From contig NZ_QVID01000002.1 of assembly GCF_003413745.1 (NCBI RefSeq), positions 434,001 through 498,000 on the forward strand: a stretch of DNA of 64,000 bases. The letters are read 5' to 3'. Every line of letters starts with the position of its first letter. Position 1 is the first letter of the stretch. Below, piece by piece: positions 34,809-43,453 of the stretch. The DNA comes from Marixanthomonas ophiurae. Lineage in GTDB: Bacteria; Bacteroidota; Bacteroidia; Flavobacteriales; Flavobacteriaceae. Under the pieces are notes generated by a model. It worked only from the letters and a program-made list of their open reading frames with translations. It was not told the origin of the DNA and searched no databases. A program made the position numbers and the translations under genes.

Positions 34809-35918
34809 TTATCCTTTTTTGTAAGTAACAAGACCAATTTCTTCAGCTTTACCACGTAATTGTTCTTTCCCCATATCCTGCTTGGTCACTCCTTTGGGTA
34901 ATTTATAAGCAATATTTGCAAATTCTTTTGATGCCAATATCTTTACATCTAGTTCATTACAGATAGATTGTATACGGGCGGTTGTGTTAAGTACATCACC
35001 CGAAAAGGCAATATCTCGTTTAATTGCCCCAATTTCACCTACCATTACAGGACCAAAGTGGTATCCTACTTTAAATTCGGGTACAATACCATATTTTTTC
35101 AAGTATTTATAAGACTTTCTTTTAATAATGCGTTGCATAGAAAAGTAACATTGTATAGCATTTCCTCGCTTTAGACCTTGTTTCATTTTCCATGAAACCA
35201 CAACTTCGTCCCCAACATATTGATAAACATCACCCCGAGTTTGCACAATAGCAGGAGCAATATGCCTAAAAAAGTCTTTCAGAAAATTAAAGTATTTTTC
35301 TTCTCCTAAAGTTTCGGCAATACCAGTGGCGTTTTTAATATCAGCAAACATAAAAATGCGCCGTTCGTGTTTGGGATGAAAATAGCGCCCCATTAAATAA
35401 TCTGGAAATACACCAGGACCATATTTATCGTTTACTATTAAAACAATCAAAGTGACAATAACAATAAATAACCAAACGATGAAGTTTTTAAGGAACAACC
35501 ACGTACTAAAAAATATTTGTGTCGCTACTAACACATCGGGGTGATAAAAAGGTACACCTAAATTTTGACTGTTAAAATATAACGCACCGATAGTACTAAT
35601 TAAAAGCGCTCCGACAATATAGGTGCCAACTATGTATAGTAAAGCTTTCCAAAACACGTGCCTTCTAAGCCATTGTTCCATTAGATTAATAGTAAATAAA
35701 CCACCAATTAGCCCAGCACTGACGCCAACAATTAAATTAGCTGTAAAAGAAGATTCAAAATCAAAGGCCGAACTTAAAATCCCTTCACTTTTTAATGTGA
35801 AATATTCATAAAAAAATAGAGTATTCGAGATGAAAACCCATGAAATAAGTATCCAAAAGGCGCGTTTTGTGTAAAACCACAATTGCCGGGAGTTGTATCG
35901 ACTTAATTTAAAATCCAT
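34809..35918 (-). CDS. Membrane-bound class III nucleotidyl cyclase
   Basis: 369 residues starting at ATG 35918. A TTG two codons upstream is in frame but less likely. About four membrane segments lie in residues 20-165. The C-terminal cyclase homology domain (about 185-365) has FMFADIKNATGIAE (metal Asp193), YQYVGDEVVVSW (metal Asp237) and VGYHFGPVMVGEIGAIKRDIAFSGDVLNTTARIQS. It is expected to make cAMP or cGMP at the membrane, and the sequence does not say which. Its start overlaps the previous stop as TAATG, so it is coupled to the YdeI-like gene. Confidence 0.88.
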   Translation of the reverse strand: MDFKLSRYNSRQLWFYTKRAFWILISWVFISNTLFFYEYFTLKSEGILSSAFDFESSFTANLIVGVSAGLIGGLFTINLMEQWLRRHVFWKALLYIVGTYIVGALLISTIGALYFNSQNLGVPFYHPDVLVATQIFFSTWLFLKNFIVWLFIVIVTLIVLIVNDKYGPGVFPDYLMGRYFHPKHERRIFMFADIKNATGIAETLGEEKYFNFLKDFFRHIAPAIVQTRGDVYQYVGDEVVVSWKMKQGLKRGNAIQCYFSMQRIIKRKSYKYLKKYGIVPEFKVGYHFGPVMVGEIGAIKRDIAFSGDVLNTTARIQSICNELDVKILASKEFANIAYKLPKGVTKQDMGKEQLRGKAEEIGLVTYKKG

Positions 35919-36514
35919 TAACAATTTTTGTATTTGTCGTGCAATCCTTTTCCTTCGATTATCATATGGGTTATTTTTTCTAAACGACTTTCTTTGGTAG
36001 CCTCTCTTTTAGCTTCTGAAATATGATTGGCATATTCACGCTGTTTTCCTGGTGTTAGTTTTTTAAATGCTGAAGCTAGCTTTTTATTAGCATTAAAAGC
36101 TTTTTCAAGCGTTGGAGGTATAGTTACACTTTTTTTACGTTGCGGTTTCAGCTCTTTACCTGCAATACAGTTTTCAATGGCTTCTTGGGTGTATTTTAAA
36201 ATTAGATTAGACTCAATAGGATCACCCTCTTCAAAACGCCATTGCCGCAGTGCTTTGGTAATGCCTTCTTGTGCATTTACCAATTTGTCCTCTTTGTTCT
36301 TTAAAAAAACACCCTGGTGAAACCAGATGGCATAATGATTTTTAAATCCGGCTAATCCTATTACCAACTTACCATTAAGCGTATAAGTAGGCGCTCCCCA
36401 CTTTACTTCTTCGGTAAGTTCTGTTTTCTGAAAAATGCTTCTGAGTTTTGATAATTCATCACTCCATTTTTCATGCTTTTCAATGTATGCGGTTACTTTT
36501 TCTGAAGTGTCCAT
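35918..36514 (-). CDS. YdeI/OmpD-associated family protein with DUF1801-like domain
   Basis: 198 residues. The first 120 residues fit DUF1801/YdhG-like (SEKVTAYIEKHEKW, EEVKWGAPTYTLNGK, HYAIWFHQG). The C-terminal part is the OmdA/YdeI tail (PPTLEKAFNANKKLASAFKKL, GKQREYANHISEAKREATKESRLEK). The biochemical role of the family is unknown. It is coupled by a TAATG overlap to the cyclase gene. Confidence 0.82.
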   Translation of the reverse strand: MDTSEKVTAYIEKHEKWSDELSKLRSIFQKTELTEEVKWGAPTYTLNGKLVIGLAGFKNHYAIWFHQGVFLKNKEDKLVNAQEGITKALRQWRFEEGDPIESNLILKYTQEAIENCIAGKELKPQRKKSVTIPPTLEKAFNANKKLASAFKKLTPGKQREYANHISEAKREATKESRLEKITHMIIEGKGLHDKYKNC

Positions 36515-36694
36515 AATTAAATTAGTTGTTACTCTTAAATCGAAGATACTATTTTTCCGAAGCTATTTTTCTAAAGAAACATTAAAATTAAACATGCTAC
36601 AGTTGAGAATACAGATTATACAGTTCGGTTTCTTTTTTTCTGAAATAGTTTAAATCTTATTCATTTTTGTGGGGTAATATAAAACGAACTACCC

Positions 36695-38863
36695 ATGAAA
36701 CTTCAAAATACTATAAATTTAAAATTTGCCATCATATTTTTCTTTCTTTCTTTTTCTGCAAGTAGTCAAATTATAGTTTCAGGCATTATTACTCAAAAAA
36801 ATGGAACACCCATTCCTGGGGCAAATGTATATCTTGAAGGAACGTATGATGGAACTACAACTGATGATAACGGCAATTTTTTGTTTACAACTTCAGAAAC
36901 CAAAGAACAAACCTTAGTAGTTTCGTTTGTTTCTTTTGAAACATTTAGAGTCACAAAATTAGTAACTGAAATGCAAAACATAACCATCAAGCTTCGTGAA
37001 GATGTAAGCTCGTTGGACACCGTTGTTATTTCTGCCGGAACTTTTGAAGCAGGCGATAATAGTAAGGTATCAGTTTTAAAACCATTGGATGTAGTTACCA
37101 CCGCCAGTGCATTGGGTGATTTTGTGGGAGCATTACAAACTTTGCCAGGAACCACAACTGTTGCTGAAGATGGCCGACTGTTTGTACGTGGGGGAGATGC
37201 AGGTGAAACTCAAATTTTTATAGATGGCATTCGTGTATTTACGCCTTATACGCCTAGTACTAATAACATTCCAACTCGAGGGCGGTATAGTCCTTTTCTA
37301 TTTGATGGGATAACTTTTTCTACTGGTGGGTATTCTGCGGAGTATGGGCAAGCGCTGTCTTCTGTATTATTGTTAAATACGGTTGATTTTCCAGATCAAG
37401 AAAAAACCGAAATATCTATTATGAGTGTAGGTGGTGGATTGGGTAACACTCAAATTTGGGGCAATAATTCGTTAAGTGTAAATGCGAGTTACATTAATTT
37501 AGCACCGTATAATGAATTATTCCCAGGAAGAAACGATTGGCAAAAACCTTTTGAAACATTTGCAGGGGAGTCTGTTTATCGACACGAATTTGAAAGCGGA
37601 CTATTGAAAATTTATGGAGCGTATGATGCTACCGAATTTCAATTAACACAAGAAGATATTAACCAGCCTGAAGGAGTGAATTTTAAGCTAAATAACCAAA
37701 ATATATATACCAATGCCAGTTATTCCGGTAGGTTAAAAAACAAATGGAAACTGAAAACAGGAGCTAGCTTTACACTTTCAAAGACAGATGTTAATGTTAT
37801 TGAAGATAATATTGATGATACTGAGAAATCTGTTCATCTAAAATTGAAACTACAGAAAAACTTTAGTAATCGATTTAAAATGAGTTATGGAGTAGAACAG
37901 TTTTTGACCGATTTTGATGAAGATTTTAAAAATGAATCTTTTAATGCCAATTACGGTTTCAACAATAACATTTCCTCAGCCTTTACCGAAGCTGACGTTA
38001 TTTTCTCGAAAAAGTTTGCTGTAAAATTAGGGTTACGAGGTGAGTATAGTCAGCTTTTTGATGCGATAACTCTTTCCCCACGAGCTTCGTTAGCGTATAA
38101 AGTGAGTAAAAACAGCCAACTTTCATTAGCATATGGCGATTTTTATCAACAGCCACTTAATGAATATTTAAAATTTCAGCAGGACTTGGAAGCCCAAAAA
38201 GCTCAGCATTACATATTAAATTACCAATACACCGCCAATAACCGAATTTTTAGGGCTGAACTGTACCGAAAAAAGTATGATAATTTGATAACCTACAATT
38301 CAGAATTTCCCACATTTGACACCAATTTTAATACTAATGGAGACGGCTTTGCTCAAGGAATTGATCTATTTTGGAGAGATAATGAAAGCCTTAAAAGTAT
38401 GGATTATTGGGTGAGTTATTCGTATTTAGATACTGAAAGGAAGTATAAAAACTACCCTGTTGCCGCCACGCCCAATTTTGCAAATACGCATAATCTTTCG
38501 GTAGTGGGTAAATATTGGATTGAAGACTGGAAAAGCCAAGTGGGCTTTAGTTATCAATACGGAAGTGGTCGAACCTATACCAATCCAAATAGAACCGGAT
38601 TTCTTCAGAATAAAACTAAGGATTATAACAGTATTAGTTTAAATTGGGCGTATTTATTGTCGCAACAAAAGATATTGTATTTTTCGGTAAACAATGTGTT
38701 GGGTTTTACCAATGTTAACGGTTATCAATATGCCGATACGCCAACTGTAAATGGTGATTTTGCAAGAAGGACATTGCGACCAGCGACAGATCAATTTTTC
38801 TTTGTAGGCTTTTTCTGGACCATTAGCGATGATGGGGAGGATAATCAGTTGGATAATTTGTAG
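36695..38863 (+). CDS. TonB-dependent receptor with carboxypeptidase-like N-terminal domain
   Basis: 722 residues with a signal peptide ending SASSQ. After it comes a CarboxypepD_reg-like domain (about 28-110: VSGIITQKNGTPIPGANVYL, DDNGNF), the plug (about 120-230: LQTLPGTTTVAEDG, LFVRGGDAGETQIFIDGI), and a beta barrel to the C terminus, ending in strands around FFFVGFFWTISDD. It is an outer-membrane importer or sensor energised by TonB. No SusD partner is adjacent, so it is not a typical polysaccharide-utilisation pair, and the substrate is unknown. Confidence 0.88.
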   Translation: MKLQNTINLKFAIIFFFLSFSASSQIIVSGIITQKNGTPIPGANVYLEGTYDGTTTDDNGNFLFTTSETKEQTLVVSFVSFETFRVTKLVTEMQNITIKLREDVSSLDTVVISAGTFEAGDNSKVSVLKPLDVVTTASALGDFVGALQTLPGTTTVAEDGRLFVRGGDAGETQIFIDGIRVFTPYTPSTNNIPTRGRYSPFLFDGITFSTGGYSAEYGQALSSVLLLNTVDFPDQEKTEISIMSVGGGLGNTQIWGNNSLSVNASYINLAPYNELFPGRNDWQKPFETFAGESVYRHEFESGLLKIYGAYDATEFQLTQEDINQPEGVNFKLNNQNIYTNASYSGRLKNKWKLKTGASFTLSKTDVNVIEDNIDDTEKSVHLKLKLQKNFSNRFKMSYGVEQFLTDFDEDFKNESFNANYGFNNNISSAFTEADVIFSKKFAVKLGLRGEYSQLFDAITLSPRASLAYKVSKNSQLSLAYGDFYQQPLNEYLKFQQDLEAQKAQHYILNYQYTANNRIFRAELYRKKYDNLITYNSEFPTFDTNFNTNGDGFAQGIDLFWRDNESLKSMDYWVSYSYLDTERKYKNYPVAATPNFANTHNLSVVGKYWIEDWKSQVGFSYQYGSGRTYTNPNRTGFLQNKTKDYNSISLNWAYLLSQQKILYFSVNNVLGFTNVNGYQYADTPTVNGDFARRTLRPATDQFFFVGFFWTISDDGEDNQLDNL

Positions 38864-38871
38864 CTGCTGCA

Positions 38872-38912
38872 TCTCGATACAATCCCGATATACATCAGGA
38901 TCACTCGACGAC
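38872..38912 (+). repeat. Short hairpin element resembling a dispersed flavobacterial repeat
   Basis: The stretch contains CATCTCGATACAATCCCGAT and, further on, ATCACTCGACGACC. ATCC-C-GAT pairs with ATC-A-GGAT (38882-38901) with one mismatch. I recall similar CATCTCGATAC...CACTCGA elements scattered in flavobacterial intergenic DNA. Only one copy is in this window. The rest of 38913-39093 shows nothing recognisable. Confidence 0.4.
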
Positions 38913-39093
38913 CAGGTTACAGATAAAAAAAGTGTTCTTAAGGGCGTTTGAGTGAAACTTTAAATGCGTGAGCATCTGGGTTTTTGTATCGAAAATACAG
39001 TTCAACCTTAAAAAGAAACAATTCAGTAAAACAAATTTTATAAAACCCTTTTTCTAAAGGATATTTGAATAACAATTTAAAAATAAATAAACC

Positions 39094-39507
39094 ATGCAAA
39101 CAATACTCTCAACTTTAGTACTCGTTTTTAGTTCTATTATTCTACAAGCACAGAACACTGTTACCGTAACTATGACCGATTTTGACAATGATAAAGGCAC
39201 TGCTTTGGTAGGGCTATATGATTCCGATACTGATTTTTTAGAGAATGAATTCATGTCACGCACTGCTAAAATTGAAAACCAAACAGCAACAGTGATTTTT
39301 ACCGATGTTCCTGATGGCGTATATGCCGTTTCTTGCTTTCACGATGAAGACGATAACAAAAAACTTAATATGTTTATGGGGATGATGCCTACCGAAGATT
39401 ATGGAACTTCTAACAATGCGCCGGCCAACTTTGGACCGCCTAAATGGAAAGACGCCAAGTTTGAGATTAAAAATAGTGAAACAAAGTCTTTTGAAATTAA
39501 CCTATAA
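39094..39507 (+). CDS. DUF2141 secreted protein
   Basis: 137 residues with a signal peptide (ending ILQAQ) and a DUF2141 beta-sandwich-like domain: VTVTMTDFDNDKGTALVGLY, FTDVPDGVYAVSCFHDEDDN, MMPTEDYGTSNNAP, FGPPKWKDAKFEI. Probably periplasmic or surface, function unknown. It starts a run of same-strand genes with a 35-aa ORF, a TPR-like protein, a histidine kinase and 2TM genes. A second DUF2141 gene lies at 45732-46160. Confidence 0.88.
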   Translation: MQTILSTLVLVFSSIILQAQNTVTVTMTDFDNDKGTALVGLYDSDTDFLENEFMSRTAKIENQTATVIFTDVPDGVYAVSCFHDEDDNKKLNMFMGMMPTEDYGTSNNAPANFGPPKWKDAKFEIKNSETKSFEINL

Positions 39508-39524
39508 CTTAAAACCTAAAAAGT

Positions 39525-39632
39525 ATGTTAGGTATCTTACTATCAAAACACAGAAAGCCAAAGACCATAAAAGTAATACTATTAGTTAGCTCAATTTTAT
39601 TAATAGGAGGTATTTTATTATTAATAAATTAA
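39525..39632 (+). CDS. Tiny single-span membrane protein (35 aa)
   Basis: ATG at 39525, TAA ending at 39632. The product MLGILLSKHRKPKTIKVILL continues as a hydrophobic stretch (VSSILLIGGILLLIN) to the C terminus. The basic N-terminal half and following hydrophobic half give one membrane segment, N-in. It lies 17 bases after DUF2141 and 11 bases before the TPR-like gene, filling the gap of the operon. It is too short to assign by homology. Confidence 0.5.
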   Translation: MLGILLSKHRKPKTIKVILLVSSILLIGGILLLIN

Positions 39633-39643
39633 AAAAGATAAAA

Positions 39644-40273
39644 ATGAATAAACTACTTATACTTGCATTAGTACTTACTTCGGCAATAGGTTTTAGTCAA
39701 ACAAAATATGAAAACGGTATGCAAAAAGCCTTCGAGCTTTGGCAAGCCGAAAAACCTTGGGAGGCTGCTAATCTCTTTGAGCGAATTACCCAAGCAGAGG
39801 CTGAAAAATGGTTGCCACCTTATTATGTGGCACAGATTAATCTAATCAACAGTTTTGGCGAAACGGATAAAACTAAATTAACGGCACAATTGGAAAAAGC
39901 ACAGGACTTTATAAACCAAGCCAAAACAAATTCAAAAGAAAACCCCGAAATTCTCATATTGGAAGCGCAATGGTATACTGCTTGGATTGCCTTTGATGGT
40001 CAACAATACGGTATGAAGTATTCTGGAAAAGTACAACAACTGTATCAAAAAGCTTTACAATTAGCTCCTAATAACCCTCGAGTTATTCTAAGTAAAGCCG
40101 AATGGGATATAGGCAGCGCAACCTATTTTAAACAGTCTGTAGAGCCCTACTGTAAGGATATTCAACGCGCCATTGAACTTTTCGTTACCTTTAAACCTGA
40201 AGGCGATTTTTACCCAATCTATGGAGAAGAACACGCAAAAAAGATTTTTGAAACTAACTGTAAACAAGAATAA
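39644..40273 (+). CDS. Secreted TPR-like protein (209 aa)
   Basis: Signal peptide MNKLLILALVLTSAIGFSQ, then a helical protein with TPR-like pairs (MQKAFELWQAEKPWEAANLF, YYVAQINLINSFGETDKTKL, LYQKALQLAPNNPRVILSKA). Function unknown, likely a periplasmic scaffold. The stop overlaps the histidine kinase start by one base (TAATG), so it is coupled to it. It may be part of the sensing side of that kinase, which is inference. Confidence 0.78.
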   Translation: MNKLLILALVLTSAIGFSQTKYENGMQKAFELWQAEKPWEAANLFERITQAEAEKWLPPYYVAQINLINSFGETDKTKLTAQLEKAQDFINQAKTNSKENPEILILEAQWYTAWIAFDGQQYGMKYSGKVQQLYQKALQLAPNNPRVILSKAEWDIGSATYFKQSVEPYCKDIQRAIELFVTFKPEGDFYPIYGEEHAKKIFETNCKQE

Positions 40274-41604
40274 TGATTCAATTTTTTAAAGAACTGGGTA
40301 AGGCATTTTTTGTTGGTTCTCTCATATTTTTGGTGTTAGGACTCATACAATTTGCAACAGGGAACACCATTGGAACCGGAACAGAACTCCTACGTCGGTT
40401 TTTATACAACCAGTTTTATTCGGTTACCTTGTATATGGCAAACGCCTATGTGATCATGTATTTTCTTGAAAAGTTTAAAGGTGCTTTGTATTCTCGAAAA
40501 ATACTGTGGAAAGCTGTTTTATCAAATATTGTTGTTACTATGGCTACCTTGTTTTTAATTCATTTTATAATAAGTGTGATTATAAAGGGAAATACAATAC
40601 CTGATTTTATAGCAGCACAAAACTTTGATTTTTATAAGGTTTCATTAATTATTTCTATTGTAGTATTGATCATATTTTATGGTTTCTTTTATTACAAGAA
40701 TACGCAAGAAAAAAGGGTAAAAGAACAGAAAATAATTGCCGGTGCTGCGTCGGCACAGTTCGATGCGTTAAAAAACCAGTTAGACCCACATTTTTTGTTC
40801 AATAGCTTGAATGTATTGACTAGTTTAATTGAGGAAAACCCAGAAGCTGCTACCCGATTTACAACATCGCTTTCAAAAGTGTATCGATATGTTTTAGAAC
40901 AGAAAAATAAACAATTGGTAACGATTGAAGAAGAGCTAAAATTTGCCCAATTGTACATATCATTATTAAAAATGCGATTTGAAGAAAGCATCGTATTTAC
41001 AGTTCCCTCTAAATTAAGCAATCCGGAAGCGAAGGTAGTGCCACTATCACTGCAATTACTGCTTGAAAATGCAGTAAAACACAACCAAGTAACCCCTTCA
41101 AAAAAACTACATATTGCTATAACTGAAGATAATGGAAACTTACTTATAACAAATAATTATCAACCTAAACAAGTAGTAAAGGAAAGTAGTGGAGTAGGGC
41201 TTAAAAACATAAGGCAACGCTATGGATTGTTGACTAATAGACCAGTTAAAATTCAACAAGATTCTAAGAAATTCAGAATTTCCATACCTCTTTTAACACA
41301 ACAGACGATGACTATATCCTCCCAAGAAACCTATATCTCCGAAAAAAAATACGCTAGAGCAAAAGAACGGGTACAGAAACTAAAAGGTTTTTATGGAAAC
41401 TTGGGGATGTATCTAGTTTTTATACCGGTATTCATTTGGCTCAATTATAAATCGGGAACAGGCTTCCCTTGGGCTATTTTCCCAATAGCCGGTTGGGGAA
41501 TGGGTGTTTTGGCCCACGCTGCAGAAACGTTTAATTATAATCCTTTCTTCGGAAAAGATTGGGAAAAAAGAAAAATTAAGGAGTTGATGGAAGAAGATGA
41601 TTAA
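40273..41604 (+). CDS. LytS/YehU-type sensor histidine kinase with C-terminal 2TM module
   Basis: 443 residues. About four membrane segments (to about 140) precede a His_kinase domain with LKNQLDPHFLFNSLNVL (phospho-acceptor His173), then a HATPase domain with N box LLENAVKHN and G box SSGVGLKNIRQRYGLL. From about residue 360 a separate module follows: YARAKERVQKLKGFYGNLGM, two membrane spans, then GKDWEERKIKELMEEDD. The same module is encoded alone three times downstream. LytS-type kinases normally pair with a LytTR regulator, which is absent here. Coupled to the TPR-like gene by TAATG. Confidence 0.9.
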   Translation: MIQFFKELGKAFFVGSLIFLVLGLIQFATGNTIGTGTELLRRFLYNQFYSVTLYMANAYVIMYFLEKFKGALYSRKILWKAVLSNIVVTMATLFLIHFIISVIIKGNTIPDFIAAQNFDFYKVSLIISIVVLIIFYGFFYYKNTQEKRVKEQKIIAGAASAQFDALKNQLDPHFLFNSLNVLTSLIEENPEAATRFTTSLSKVYRYVLEQKNKQLVTIEEELKFAQLYISLLKMRFEESIVFTVPSKLSNPEAKVVPLSLQLLLENAVKHNQVTPSKKLHIAITEDNGNLLITNNYQPKQVVKESSGVGLKNIRQRYGLLTNRPVKIQQDSKKFRISIPLLTQQTMTISSQETYISEKKYARAKERVQKLKGFYGNLGMYLVFIPVFIWLNYKSGTGFPWAIFPIAGWGMGVLAHAAETFNYNPFFGKDWEKRKIKELMEEDD

Positions 41605-41704
41605 TAGATGACAACTCAGTCAATATATGTTACAATCTAGTAACCTTTCTTTTAAAAATGAAACTGATTGAAATACCTTTATTAAAAATAAAATACAACA
41701 CATC

Positions 41705-42022
41705 ATGAATACCGATAGAGATACAGAAAGGGATAACAAGTACTTACGTGCTAAAGAACGCATGGAGCATATAAAAAAATTCTATACCAGTTTATTCTTT
41801 TACATTGTATTCATTCTTTTTCTTGCTGGGCTTAATTATTATACCAACGAATTACGCTACCCTTGGTTTTTATGGGCAGCATTGGGATGGGGTATAGGCA
41901 TTGTGTTTCAGGCTGCAAAAGCTTTTAAGTTTAATTCATTCTTAGGAAAAGACTGGGAAGAGCGCAAAATGAAACAGTTTATGGAAGAAGATGAAAAAAA
42001 CAGCAAAGACCTTTGGAAATAA
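41705..42022 (+). CDS. 2TM domain protein (105 aa)
   Basis: The stand-alone version of the kinase's C-terminal module: YLRAKERMEHIKKFYTSLFF, two membrane segments (about 38-55 and 62-80) and LGKDWEERKMKQFMEEDEKN. The conserved charged start (R-A-K-x-R), two spans, and W-E-E-R-K end suggest a small membrane partner that may pair with the kinase module. Role unknown. Confidence 0.85.
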   Translation: MNTDRDTERDNKYLRAKERMEHIKKFYTSLFFYIVFILFLAGLNYYTNELRYPWFLWAALGWGIGIVFQAAKAFKFNSFLGKDWEERKMKQFMEEDEKNSKDLWK

Positions 42023-42030
42023 ATTTAATT

Positions 42031-42384
42031 ATGAAAAATTATACAGAAACCGCATATCATCGTGCTCAGAAAAAAGTCGATAGCATCAAAGTATTTTACA
42101 ATCACATTATTGTTTATCTACTCATTAATATCGCCTCTATTTTAATATGGTTTTTTGTAATTAGAGGCTTTTACGCAACTATTGAAAATCAAGGATTTAA
42201 AAATTGGATAGACGCAAATTTTTTATTCTTCTCAATAGTATGGACCATTATTTTGATTTTCCACGGTTTAAAAGTATTCAAAGGTGACAAATTTAAAGCC
42301 TTTAAAATTTCAGTTTTTAAAAAATGGGAAGAACGCAAGATTAAAGAGTTCATGGAAGCGGAAGAAAAACTAAAAAGATTTTAA
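42031..42384 (+). CDS. 2TM domain protein (117 aa)
   Basis: Starts at ATG 42031. A TTG at 42013 is in frame but inside the previous gene. Same plan as the preceding gene: YHRAQKKVDSIKVFYNHIIV, two membrane spans, a longer loop (FYATIENQGFKNWIDANF), and KKWEERKIKEFMEAEEKL. 9 bases after the preceding stop. Function unknown. Confidence 0.85.
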   Translation: MKNYTETAYHRAQKKVDSIKVFYNHIIVYLLINIASILIWFFVIRGFYATIENQGFKNWIDANFLFFSIVWTIILIFHGLKVFKGDKFKAFKISVFKKWEERKIKEFMEAEEKLKRF

Positions 42385-42386
42385 AG

Positions 42387-42713
42387 ATGGAGTTTGAAAA
42401 AAAATCTAAATACGAACGCGCCAAAAAAAGAGTAGAAGATATAAAGGGCTTTTATACACATTTAAGTATTTATTTTGTAATTAATGGGTTAATGCTTTTA
42501 GCGGCACTTGGTATTTTTGAAGGTACTTTTTTACCCATTCAGTTTCCAGATTGGTCCTATTTTACCACACCAATTTTTTGGGGAATTGCAATTTTTATTC
42601 ATTGGGTTTATGTTTTTAAATCAAAACTCATGCCCTTTAGAGGCTAGGAAGAGCGAAAAATCAAACAGTTTATGGAAGAGGAAGAAAAAGAATTTCAAGA
42701 GCACAATTCATAA
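42387..42713 (+). pseudogene. Third 2TM domain gene, interrupted by a Trp-to-amber nonsense codon
   Basis: The frame opens with YERAKKRVEDIKGFYTHLSI and two membrane spans, then stops at TAG (42645-42647) after M-P-F-R-G. The frame continues without break as EERKIKQFMEEEEKEFQEHN to TAA at 42711-42713. All other copies have W-E-E-R-K at this point, so TAG replaces TGG (Trp) by one base. Read through, it would be 108 codons, the family's size. Either a real null or truncated allele, a sequencing error, or suppressed in the cell. Translation to 42647 would give 86 residues. Confidence 0.8.
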
Positions 42714-42770
42714 AATTAAAACATTTAACAATTACTTTGTTTATTGTTGTGTTTGACTTAAAAAAAACAA

Positions 42771-43310
42771 ATGAAAAGAACACTTGAAGAACAGCGAATT
42801 GAATTTTCCAATCAAAAATTTCTTGCGACACCTTTAGCTGGATTAATTGTTTGGTCTATTATTGGGGTTACAGGTTTTTTTTTCTCGGATTTTATAACAG
42901 TTTGGACCATTTTTATTGGAACAGGAAGCATTGTATACCTAGGTTTATTTCTTTCAAAATTCACGGGTGAAAATTTCTTAGATAAAAATAAACCGAAAAA
43001 CGAGTTTGATACACTTTTCCTTTTTACCGCTGGACAAGCCATTATGGTTTACTCGATAGCTATACCATTTTTCCTTATTGACTATTCTTCTCTTCCAATG
43101 ACTGTTGGTATTTTAACTGGATTAATGTGGTTGCCATTTTCTTGGATAATAAAACATTGGGTTGGTATTTTTCATACAATAATTAGAACTGTATTAATTG
43201 TAGCCCTTTGGTATCTAGTACCAGAATATAGATTTATAGCAATACCATTCTCAATTGTTTTTATATACATAATAACATTGTTGATTCTCAAAACAAGAAA
43301 AAGAAATTAA
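42771..43310 (+). CDS. Uncharacterised membrane protein (179 aa)
   Basis: Unknown family, perhaps related to DUF7010 (low certainty). Starts MKRTLEEQRIEFSNQKFLAT, then about six hydrophobic segments with GVTGFFFSDFITVWTIFIGT, FTGENFLDKNKPKNEFDTLF and FSWIIKHWVGIFH. It has a basic C terminus. It sits directly after the broken 2TM gene, where I would expect the missing LytTR regulator of this operon type. A 43441-43453 palindrome follows it. Confidence 0.65.
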   Translation: MKRTLEEQRIEFSNQKFLATPLAGLIVWSIIGVTGFFFSDFITVWTIFIGTGSIVYLGLFLSKFTGENFLDKNKPKNEFDTLFLFTAGQAIMVYSIAIPFFLIDYSSLPMTVGILTGLMWLPFSWIIKHWVGIFHTIIRTVLIVALWYLVPEYRFIAIPFSIVFIYIITLLILKTRKRN

Positions 43311-43440
43311 ATGACACATCAATATCTAATATAACAAATTCGGATTGAAATGTTAATTTGAAAAGAAATACAAAAAATAAACATATAACTATTGAAAAGT
43401 TAAATGTTGGGAAGCCCCGTATAATCTATAATTAACACCG

Positions 43441-43453
43441 TTATGTAACATAA
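43441..43453. repeat. 13-base palindrome TTATGTAACATAA
   Basis: TTATGT-A-ACATAA, lying between the unknown membrane gene and the AIM24-like gene in an AT-rich gap (43311-43489) with no ORF. It could be an operator or a remnant of an insertion site. No support beyond the symmetry. Confidence 0.3.

Noticed and set aside
42645-42647. TAG as pyrrolysine or programmed readthrough
   Set aside because: No reason to expect pyrrolysine in this group. The codon replaces a conserved Trp, so a nonsense change is simpler.
42508-42756. An 82-aa frame covering the stop of the third 2TM gene in another frame
   Set aside because: Its product (PFSFQIGPILPHQF and so on) lacks any pattern and is a shadow of the 2TM gene. 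The 2TM frame itself continues past the TAG with family sequence.
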